Shown here: one piece after another, positions 29,001 to 32,500 of the stretch
Layout: each line of letters starts with the position of its first letter
Position numbering within the stretch: the stretch's first letter is position 1
Origin: Chara braunii
Taxonomy: Eukaryota > Streptophyta > Charophyceae > Charales > Characeae
Assembly (NCBI GenBank): GCA_003427395.1
Contig: BFEA01000167.1
Coordinates: forward strand, 1,158,511 to 1,191,010
Direction of reading: 5' to 3'
DNA length: 32,500 nucleotides
Translations under genes and position numbers: made by a program
Notes under the pieces: generated by a model
The model's input: only the letters and a program-made list of their open reading frames with translations
Told to the model about the DNA's origin: nothing
Database searches by the model: none

Positions 29001-31567
29001 TGTACCCTGGTGGGGCCGCTTGGTATTTTCTGAGTGTTTAGCAAGGAAGCTTACTATGGCGTGGGAGTGTTTTGTGCCCATATGCCTACGCTGTGCAAAT
29101 TAAATTATAGCTTGAATCGCTGGCAGCAGAGGGCTGGTGTTTGCGGTTTGAAACGTCATCAAACGTCAGTAAACATCTTTGCCTGGGGAGCGGTATCACC
29201 CGTCATACTTTCAGAGGTCACATTGCAGTGTGTGTGTGTGTGACTTGTGGCCTGAAAGCTGACATGATGCTCGCCCTGGTTGATTGCATTCCTGGAAGGG
29301 CTTGCATTTTGCTGTGGGAAAAGATGCAGAAACACTGGTTTGCTCTGTCCAGGCAGAAAAAAATATTTTAAAGGCTCTCGGGGCTGGTCCTATGGCGATG
29401 AAAAGGCGTGACGAGAACTGGGCTCATTTTCCGGAAGATTGGTTTTGACAGAAACCGCTGTGTTGTAAATGTGTGTCACGCCAAACCGTCCCGGATTCCA
29501 GTAGGTGGGAGAGGATTAGTGCTACTGTCTTCTCGCGAGCATGACGCACCCTGGTCATGAATGTACGTAAGTAATCTTTGGGTTCGACATATTCATTTTG
29601 AGAGTGTACTATGTTCCAGGGAAGACTTTCGTGCAGCCGCAAAGGATCGGCCTAGTGAGTTGGGGGTAGTAGTGTGCGTTTCCGAGCATTACTGTTAGAT
29701 TGGTGTTTGGCATAACTGAGACTGCAGGCTTTTGAATGCAGTCAATTCGGTTCACAAGTCCATTCCTCCACTCTCTTGGATGAATTCACTGGTGGATGGA
29801 ATGGACTGTTGGATGAAATTGGACCTACAGTGCATGGAGCATGAACTTTGTTTTGGAACTCGTCTTCCTGAGAGAGAAGAGGAGCACCTGCAAGACCAGC
29901 ATAAAATATGGAATGACAATTAAGATTGCAATGGGTCTTTAGATCCCCTACTAAATTGGAGAGAATATTAGAGGATGCTTTACGCACACCTTGGCGAGGC
30001 CATACCCTGACGTTCGCACCATGTCTGGACCCTGATCCGGGGCTACTGCTGCATTGTGGCTGGCCCTGGCAAACGATGCATGCTAGGAGCAGACTTTGAT
30101 TTTTTGTCATGGGGATCTCTAGGGCCCAGCATCAGGTTCCCTCAAGAAAGGCAAATGAACTTTTCAACTGCGTCCTCCAGCTTACTGCAGGTGGTGCTAG
30201 AGGACCAACCTTTCTGTGGTTGATTTGATCTCAAAATGCCCACTCTCATGTTGAATCCCAATGAAGAGCCACTTGGCGGAAGGGTATGCCGGTTTTCCTG
30301 CTCGTATTTAATTCCTCGTAAACTGACAGGACGTACCAGGCGAAGGACAAGCTTCAGTAGGGTTATCATGTTTGCATTTGCAGCTTTTTGTTGCAACGTT
30401 TAAACCTGTCATTGAATGGGTGTCAGTGTGGTCAATCGTGGCTGTAGTGTATGCTGTGTAACATGTGTGCCGATGTGCCTTGATAGTTTGAGTAACATTG
30501 CTGAATGGTATAGTGTGCAGAAGGCTACTCCTGGCATGCTCTGCCCAATCCTCTCTCTCACTTGGATGTGATGGTGGTGTTGTGGTGTTGCAGGGGCTTG
30601 CAGTCTCCCGGTGCTTCGGACAGTGGCCGTGTTGTGAATCTGAATATAGATCTCATGGTGAGTGCTTGGGACCTGGCTGGCAGCTGCCTTGCTGTTTTGG
30701 GACCTCTCAGCCCTCTGCTCCTTTGTGCTTTGTTCTTTCGATCCGCTGTGGTATTTGTCTTGCCTGGCCGTGACTTGTCTGATGGGAATTGGAACATTTT
30801 GTGATGTTGTTGGCAGGAACATCCTGACAAACTCCAAGTAGCAGCACCACCAAGCACACGATCTCCGCGATTGAGTGCTTCGCTTGAAAGGGGAGAGAAA
30901 ATGGAACTCAGCCCGACATCTCCGTCGGTAAGTGCTTCTTGCATGGCAGTTTATGGAACGGACAGACCCATGTTGTGCTGAACAGAATTTTGGGGCCATC
31001 TTATGCACCAGTGAAGCTCGGGAAAATGTTGTTCCTTCTTTCTGTATTATTCGACAGGGGATTGTCAACTACAATGTTCATGTGTGCCCATTTTTGGATT
31101 GCATATCTGGATGCAGGTGGACCTGGCAGTAGGGACGCCAAGGGATGAAAGTTGGCTTGAGAAGGAGCGGGAGCGAGAGAGGGAAGAGAAAGAGAGGGAG
31201 CGTGAGCAAGAACGGGAGAGGGAACAGCGTGAACAGGAGAGGGAGAGAGAGGAGCGAGAGCAGGAGCGAGAGCAGGAGCGAGAGCGGGATAGAGAAAGGG
31301 AGAGGGAACGAGAAAGGGAGAGAGAGGAACGTGAAAAGGAAGAACGTGAGAGGGAGAGGAAGAGGGAAATGGAACGAGAGAGAGAGAGGAAGAGGGAGAT
31401 GGAGCGTGAGAAAGAGAGGATTGAGAAGGAGAAGGAGAAAGAACAGCAGTGGGAACGTGACCGGGAAATGGAGAGGGCTGAAACTATGGCTGTCTCCAAA
31501 GCACAGACACAGCGCTTGGGAAAGCTATCCAAGGCAGAGTCCCGGGCACCTAAACAGGAGAGACCAG
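6758..31567 (+). CDS. TIC: TIME FOR COFFEE (TIC)-like nuclear clock regulator, 11 exons, 3' end outside window
   Basis: Seen: eleven exons with GT..AG borders and mutually consistent phases (1,0,1,1,0,0,1,2,0,0,1) join into about 1018 codons without a stop. The product is low-complexity (Gly, Ala, Ser, Pro) with short conserved islands and no enzymatic domain. The islands, in order, resemble land-plant TIC as I remember it: MERGREPRR at the start, an [11 protein letters not shown] then acidic stretch, [54 protein letters not shown] and NIDLM followed by AAPPSTRSP. Known: Arabidopsis TIC is a large nuclear protein without a recognised fold that sustains circadian amplitude and links the clock to metabolism and jasmonate signalling. 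Inferred: this is the algal or early-diverging orthologue. Introns total more than 21 kb; intron 8 alone is 9 kb. The C-terminal part lies past the right edge. Several short exons (39, 45, 58, 64 nt) would be missed by ordinary gene finders. Orthology needs a profile search and transcripts. Confidence 0.72.
7500..7860 (+). repeat. Polypyrimidine tract with ~36-bp tandem units
   Basis: Nearly pure C/T on the + strand; between about 7646 and 7745 a unit of the form CCCTCTCTCTCCCTCTTCC plus TTTCTTTTCATCTTT repeats about three times. Long open frames on both strands here are composition artefacts. Confidence 0.8.
8310..8366 (+). repeat. (GA)n microsatellite
   Basis: About 28 uninterrupted GA dinucleotides in intron 1. 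Confidence 0.95.
8621..8702 (+). repeat. Perfect 41-bp tandem duplication
   Basis: Two identical units beginning GTTCGTGTGTGGCGGTAAAT and ending ATGATAGGCG, followed by the first bases of a third. Identity suggests a recent event. Confidence 0.95.
10023..10120 (+). repeat. 54-bp GC-rich direct repeat
   Basis: GAAGGACGGGGTGTT followed by a GAAAC(A/G)TGATG segment occurs at 10036 and 10090, each preceded by GGGCGGGCGG-type sequence. Lies 300 bp upstream of exon 2. Confidence 0.8.
10421..10722 (+). CDS. TIC: TIC-like exon 2 (Arg/Lys-rich then acidic)
   Basis: Acceptor TTACAG|TTTCAG gives phase 1 continuity with exon 1; a second AG six bases on (next base 10427) is equally in phase. The exon encodes [24 protein letters not shown], a Gly-rich spacer, [10 protein letters not shown] and the acidic run [14 protein letters not shown], ending RSAKRLPGK. 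The order RDRD, basic KR cluster, then an Asp/Glu cluster matches the N-terminal region of TIC. The KRKRE cluster is a plausible nuclear-localisation signal. Donor AAG|GTGGGT, phase 0. Confidence 0.75.
10723..11505 (+). other. Intron 2
   Basis: 783 bp, GTGGGT to GCGCAG. Holds two copies of GGCATCT(C/T)ACCGTTAGT (about 11222 and 11263), each followed by GCCGTTAGG-like sequence. Confidence 0.65.
11506..11563 (+). CDS. TIC: TIC-like exon 3 (VPRKAR motif)
   Basis: A 58-nt exon between a pyrimidine tract with TTGCGCAG and donor CAG|GTACGG. Read in phase 0 it gives [31 protein letters not shown] closely resembles the DEMIGVSVPRKARS island of land-plant TIC, the strongest single motif match in the gene. 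It ends in phase 1. Confidence 0.75.
11564..13626 (+). other. Intron 3
   Basis: 2063 bp, GTACGG to GTGCAG. Contains the 89-bp tandem duplication at 12575-12752. No coding segment recognised. Confidence 0.6.
12575..12752 (+). repeat. 89-bp tandem duplication
   Basis: Two head-to-tail units (12575-12663 and 12664-12752), each from GCAGGAGAATTG to ATTTATATCTGTTC, differing at only about three positions. Each unit contains GCCACGTGG and a CTGCTGCTGCT run. Confidence 0.95.
13627..13671 (+). CDS. TIC: TIC-like exon 4 (45-nt microexon)
   Basis: Acceptor TGTGCAG, donor CAG|GTACAG. In phase 1 it reads [15 protein letters not shown], continuing the basic stretch after VPRKART; TIC proteins have a His/Arg/Gln-rich stretch ending in a Ser/Thr-Pro-rich run here. 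Length is a multiple of three, so skipping would keep the frame. Confidence 0.65.
13672..16200 (+). other. Intron 4
   Basis: 2529 bp, GTACAG to GTGCAG. Contains one copy of a dispersed repeat (13945-14035), CT microsatellites near 14585-14665, pyrimidine-rich DNA at 14850-15000 and a G run near 15869. No coding segment recognised. Confidence 0.6.
13945..14035 (+). repeat. Dispersed repeat, copy A
   Basis: Shares an ordered series of blocks with 23601-23685 in the same orientation, including TACGGCC, TGGATG and ACGTCCAG with CTGACTGC upstream. Probably an old interspersed element. Confidence 0.65.
16201..16379 (+). CDS. TIC: TIC-like exon 5 (Ser/Ala/Pro-rich linker)
   Basis: Acceptor TTTGTGTGCAG, donor ATG|GTATGC. 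In phase 1 it encodes [16 protein letters not shown], a Ser/Ala/Pro/Gln-rich linker, a Gly run and TTKSKRM. The corresponding part of TIC is a Ser/Pro linker ending in a Lys/Arg cluster. Phase 0 at the 3' end fits exon 6. The linker is weakly conserved, so the call rests mainly on phase and flanking exons. Confidence 0.65.
16380..17470 (+). other. Intron 5
   Basis: 1091 bp, GTATGC to GAACAG. I see no repeat or gene of note. Confidence 0.6.
17471..17509 (+). CDS. TIC: TIC-like exon 6 (39-nt microexon)
   Basis: Acceptor CTGAACAG, donor AAG|GTAAGC. Thirteen codons: [13 protein letters not shown]. Together with KSKRM of exon 5 this recreates the TIC basic motif of the form KKMKPIGPKTRPPK. In phase 0 at both ends, so it is a cassette that could be skipped without shifting the frame. 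Confidence 0.7.
17510..19632 (+). other. Intron 6
   Basis: 2123 bp, GTAAGC to CCGCAG. Contains a diverged tandem duplication at 18571-18788 and a C8A7 homopolymer junction near 19236. No coding segment recognised. Confidence 0.6.
18571..18788 (+). repeat. Diverged ~113-bp tandem duplication
   Basis: GGAACGGTTCATCCC (18571) and GGAAGCGGTCCATCCC (18684) begin two units sharing AAGCCGT(A/T)GCA, AAGCTCTT, GGAATGAT and TCTCTGAG. The divergence shows it is older than the other duplications. Confidence 0.8.
19633..19885 (+). CDS. TIC: TIC-like exon 7 ([12 protein letters not shown] motif)
   Basis: Acceptor GGCCGCAG, donor GAAG|GTAAGA. It encodes [20 protein letters not shown] then [10 protein letters not shown] and a Ser/Pro/His-rich tail. 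[14 protein letters not shown] aligns with the amphipathic NQEIEIEVAEVLYGL island of TIC, probably a short helix and candidate binding motif. The following Ser/Pro segment also fits TIC. Ends in phase 1. Confidence 0.75.
19886..20187 (+). other. Intron 7 with (GT)n(GA)n microsatellite
   Basis: 302 bp, GTAAGA to TTACAG. A compound GT/GA microsatellite lies at 20018-20055. Confidence 0.75.
20188..21574 (+). CDS. TIC: TIC-like exon 8 (KRKRPRP motif, long Ala/Gly/Ser region)
   Basis: A 1387-nt exon after GCATTACAG, ending AAACG|GTAAGT. The first residues [16 protein letters not shown] match the TIC motif KRKRPRPVKYEDE and could act as a nuclear-localisation signal. The rest is low complexity, with a His-rich segment, a duplicated MDKKS unit ([15 protein letters not shown]) leading into [20 protein letters not shown], then long Ala/Gly/Ser runs. 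The window's largest open frame. A weaker donor at 21567 would give phase 1, but phase 2 at 21574 is needed by exon 9. Confidence 0.8.
21645..21885 (-). mobile_element. tRNA-derived SINE, copy 1
   Basis: On the minus strand a tRNA-like head reads CCTAGCTCAGTGGGTA (A-box like, 21859-21874) and GAGTTCGAATTC (B-box like, near 21819-21832), spaced as in a tRNA promoter. The distal tail carries ATATCTCAAGGCCATCGCCC and then T residues. Copies 2 and 3 share head and tail. A short GGCAATTCA tandem repeat (21739-21775) lies inside. Parent tRNA not determined. Confidence 0.65.
21739..21775 (+). repeat. GGCAATTCA short tandem repeat
   Basis: Four copies of AGGCAATTC with one variant (GGGCAATTC). Confidence 0.9.
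22451..22538. repeat. Foldback element (imperfect hairpin)
   Basis: CATGCACTTGGACGCTTTCT (from 22451) is the reverse complement, with one mismatch, of the arm at 22518-22538. Complementarity continues more loosely outward to about 22409 and 22572, over GAGGGCC. Could be a MITE or a decayed small-RNA hairpin. Confidence 0.75.
22801..22900 (+). repeat. Direct repeat, 68-bp period
   Basis: CCTTGTAATGGTTCCCATAC (22801) and CCTTGTAATGTTTCACATAC (22869) are each followed by ATTCAA.TG/TTTG. Confidence 0.8.
23004..23360 (+). repeat. Nested diverged tandem repeats
   Basis: A 66-bp unit starting GTTGACC.GAATTGAAATGA occurs at 23004 and 23070. A longer unit of about 125 bp (AAACCACTCACCC to GAACATGG.AGATGCACC) occurs at about 23115-23223 and 23236-23360. 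Confidence 0.75.
23601..23685 (+). repeat. Dispersed repeat, copy B
   Basis: Matches 13945-14035: CTGACTGCAACTACGGCC, then GACCTGGATGCATCTGAC and ACGTCCAG. The copies lie in introns 4 and 8. Confidence 0.65.
24038..24893 (+). mobile_element. LTR of a retrotransposon (solo or truncated element)
   Basis: The 856-bp segment begins TGTTATGAACCTGGTTGCTT and ends with its exact reverse complement, so it has TG..CA ends inside a 20-bp perfect terminal inverted repeat. Four bases downstream starts a primer-binding site. No second LTR and no gag, protease, RT, RNase H or integrase sequence is visible, so the element is truncated or non-autonomous. Superfamily cannot be assigned. Confidence 0.78.
24897..24908 (+). 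other. Primer-binding site for initiator-Met tRNA
   Basis: TGGTATCAGAGC is the complement of the 3' end of plant initiator tRNA-Met (..GCTCTGATACCA), the usual primer of plant LTR retrotransposons. Its place three bases after the LTR end supports the LTR call and its + orientation. Confidence 0.85.
25834..25920. other. Low-quality patch (undetermined bases, long T run)
   Basis: Undetermined bases at 25834 and 25920 bracket homopolymers, including a T run of about 25. Treat the local sequence and any frame through it as unreliable. Confidence 0.8.
26036..26310 (+). repeat. GGATGGA-type minisatellite
   Basis: Imperfect units of GGATGGA, GGGATGGA and GGCGAGATGG alternate. Purine-rich on the + strand and continuous with the GAA block to the right. 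Confidence 0.9.
26320..27355 (+). repeat. GAA-rich satellite with an interspersed non-GAA module
   Basis: Long (GAA)n arrays are broken by a module containing GACGGCC, TCTCACGTGACCTACC and AATG, found near 26573-26650 (interrupted), 26877-26918 and 27190-27231. The last two are about 313 bp apart and are followed by GATGGGGAAGAAGTATGGCT; GATGACAACGCGAGGA also recurs (26771, 27011, 27085). So it is a higher-order repeat. Long frames on both strands are artefacts. Confidence 0.85.
27441..27522 (+). pseudogene. U6 snRNA retropseudogene
   Basis: Reads GTCCTTTGGGAC (intact 5' hairpin), GGTAAAATTG, AACGATACAGAGA, then AGCATGGCCCCTG and GCAAGGATGACACG, all U6 landmarks in order, including the ACAGAGA box and AGC triad. 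Against plant U6, about two bases are lost between ACAGAGA and AGC, the stretch GCGCAAGG reads GAGCAAGG, and the 3' end past GACACG is diverged and A-rich. There is no USE or TATA element upstream. AAATCTACA occurs on both sides (27428-27436 and 27523-27531), fitting a target-site duplication left by LINE-mediated retroposition. Probably not functional. Confidence 0.85.
27799..27942 (-). mobile_element. tRNA-derived SINE, copy 2
   Basis: Minus strand: AGTAGCTCGGTACA (A-box like) and CCGGTGTTCGCATCCCG (B-box like), then a tail ATATCTAAGGCCGTCGCCCT with a T run after it. Shares tail and head layout with copies 1 and 3; shorter, so internally deleted. Confidence 0.65.
28347..28363 (+). repeat. 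Poly-A tract
   Basis: Seventeen to eighteen A residues; could mark the end of an old retroposed copy, but I see no body attached. Confidence 0.7.
28580..28745 (-). mobile_element. tRNA-derived SINE, copy 3
   Basis: Minus strand: GTAGCTTAATAGTAC (A-box like), CTGCTGATACACAGACCGG, TTCAAGTCCCGAA (B-box like), then a (TAA)n microsatellite and a tail similar to ATACCTCGAGGTTGTCGTCC. CTGCTGA..AACAGACCGG is shared with copy 2. Divergence indicates age. Confidence 0.62.
28645..28668 (+). repeat. (TTA)n microsatellite
   Basis: About seven TTA units inside SINE copy 3. Confidence 0.9.
28803..28970 (+). repeat. Three-copy 56-bp tandem repeat
   Basis: GCAAATCAAAGGGGGAGGCT starts at 28803 and 28859, with a third, more diverged unit at 28915. 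Each is followed by GG(G/A)TAAGG, T-rich sequence and TTCA(A/G)AC. A partial unit precedes them (from about 28757). Confidence 0.88.
30594..30657 (+). CDS. TIC: TIC-like exon 9 (NIDLM motif)
   Basis: Acceptor GTGTTGCAG, donor ATG|GTGAGT. In phase 2 it reads [20 protein letters not shown] plus M. NIDLM corresponds to the TIC island FQIDLMAPPP, which here is cut by intron 9 directly after Met. Linking it to exon 8 implies a 9019-bp intron; no other in-phase exon was seen between them, but one could be hidden. Confidence 0.68.
30817..30927 (+). CDS. TIC: TIC-like exon 10 (AAPPSTRSP motif)
   Basis: Acceptor GTTGGCAG, donor TCG|GTAAGT, 37 codons in phase 0. It encodes [17 protein letters not shown], then [33 protein letters not shown] completes the TIC island IDLMAPPPMRSSPERDGE after an eight-residue insertion. 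Introns 9 and 10 are only 159 and 189 bp. Confidence 0.7.
31117..31567 (+). CDS. TIC: TIC-like exon 11 (long Glu/Arg helix)
   Basis: Acceptor GGATGCAG; donor CAG|GTTTGT is weak. Reads [14 protein letters not shown], then about 100 residues of Glu/Arg/Lys repeats (units such as [16 protein letters not shown]), then [20 protein letters not shown] and [10 protein letters not shown]. The charged run has the pattern of a single alpha-helix or coiled coil. The DNA is a purine-rich imperfect repeat, but the frame stays open and codons vary between GAG/GAA and CGT/CGA/CGG/AGG, which favours selection on protein. Ends in phase 1; the next exon was not found with certainty. Confidence 0.65.
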
Positions 31568-32500
31568 GTTTGTATTCCTTTTACTCACCTCACAAGTTCG
31601 TTGCCGTGTTTTCTCCCGAGCCATAAGGATTCGGGCCTATGAACCATCAGCAGGGCATTATGCAATTCTATCTGGGGCTTGATATCAGATGATTGTTTTA
31701 AATTCTGTTATTGTTTGTTTAGATACAGTGACTTGTGGTCTTTGCGTGGGTTTAGCTGCCCAAGTCTAAGAGCACCAATTTTATGTGGCCCTATATTGAC
31801 ATACAATGTCAGAGACACTCACTACACACATTACGGAAACTCCTATTCTTACATGTGCAAGTTCGGATATGGAGACCTCTTGCAGATCGTTGCCAAGCAT
31901 TGTCAACAAGTGATCATGGCGATCCTTGCTTCAGAGTTGGTTAGGTGTGATTGTGGCTTACGAGAGACTGAAGTCATCAGGATGGTTTACAGTGGTTCTG
32001 GCACCAACGATTCAGGAATGTACGAGGAGCTATTTGTTGGTTCATTTCTTGTGGTGTTGTTCTTTCATGTCCTTGGCATAGGCATCTGTTATATGCAAAG
32101 AGAAGGGGAAGGGGATCGTTGAGGGGATGCGATGGTGTGAAAGGTGCAGAAGGGGGTTTGGATGCACAAGTGGTTAACGGGGACCCCCACTTTCAGCTCC
32201 TTGGTTAATGGGTCGGAATTGAAACGAGGGTTTGGGGATCAAATTATATATACATATACGGTTTACCGGGCAGTTCTGTTTGTGACGATATATATACAAG
32301 TGGAATGTAAGTTTGTCATTTTACTTTGTTTGTATGCTGCACCCTAGCACCCTCAAAGAAAAAGTCCGAAGGGTGAAAATGAAGAAGTGCAGGTGTGCTG
32401 AAAACAGAACGTGGTAGACTCTTCACCAAAACTGCAAAACTGTGAAAGAAGGAAGAATGCAGTAAAAGAAAGAAGATATTTGTGTCAATTGTTTTATTAT
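31568..32500 (+). other. Intron 11 and beyond, no confirmed exon
   Basis: AT-richer sequence after exon 11. A possible 25-nt exon at 32348-32372 (APSKKKSEG) is in phase but weak. A 147-codon frame at 31679-32122 has no recognisable domain. Confidence 0.4.

Larger units (their letters stand above)
21575..30593 (+). other. Intron 8, a 9-kb sink of mobile and satellite DNA
   Basis: Bounded by GTAAGT and TTGCAG. It holds all the SINE, LTR, foldback, satellite and U6-derived features listed below. Stretches at 25130-25740, 28960-29730 and 29730-30590 contain nothing I recognise; the frames there are short and unlike known proteins. Confidence 0.6.

Noticed and set aside
31065-31532. Ser/Arg-rich antisense frame resembling an SR protein
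   Set aside because: Reverse reading of the Glu/Arg repeat of exon 11.
31679-32122. 147-codon frame in the last intron, possible membrane protein
   Set aside because: No start ATG at its beginning, no recognisable domain, and the sequence has intron-like composition.
32348-32372. Possible exon 12 encoding APSKKKSEG after CACCCTAG acceptor
   Set aside because: In phase and Lys-rich, but only 25 nt, with a weak donor (AGG|GTGAAA) and no motif match.

Overview
Eukaryotic nuclear DNA, almost certainly from a streptophyte (green plant lineage). The gene architecture fits this: tiny exons separated by kilobase introns bounded by GT..AG, an LTR element primed by plant initiator-Met tRNA, and a plant-type nuclear protein. 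The glycine/alanine-rich protein and TE-filled introns suggest a charophyte alga such as Chara rather than a flowering plant; that placement is inference.

The main content is one long, previously fragmentary-looking gene on the + strand, starting at about 6.76 kb and running off the right edge. I assembled eleven exons (6758-6923, 10421-10722, 11506-11563, 13627-13671, 16201-16379, 17471-17509, 19633-19885, 20188-21574, 30594-30657, 30817-30927, 31117-31567) whose splice phases all agree and which join into about 1018 codons. In order, the product carries the landmarks I remember for land-plant TIME FOR COFFEE (TIC), a nuclear regulator of the circadian clock: an MERGREPRR start, an RxRDRD + acidic block, an IAVPRKART motif, a [13 protein letters not shown] basic motif, an [15 protein letters not shown] motif, a [15 protein letters not shown] motif, and an [14 protein letters not shown] motif. 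The C-terminal half lies beyond the window.

Layout: 1-4.9 kb is intergenic and holds a degenerate antisense LINE remnant (3.9-4.65 kb), a TATA-like site near 2.24 kb and no gene I can defend. 4.9-6.76 kb is GC-rich promoter/leader DNA with several CCAAT boxes and a short upstream ORF. 6.9-20.2 kb holds introns 1-7 with microsatellites and small tandem duplications. 21.6-30.6 kb is a 9-kb intron 8 that has collected mobile and satellite DNA: three antisense tRNA-derived SINE copies, a foldback, an LTR with a 20-bp terminal inverted repeat plus primer-binding site, a 1.3-kb polypurine (GAA/GGATGGA) satellite, a U6 snRNA retropseudogene with flanking direct repeats, and a three-copy 56-bp tandem repeat. 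30.6-31.6 kb holds three exons close together, the last encoding a ~100-residue Glu/Arg helix; 31.6-32.5 kb is intron 11 or beyond.
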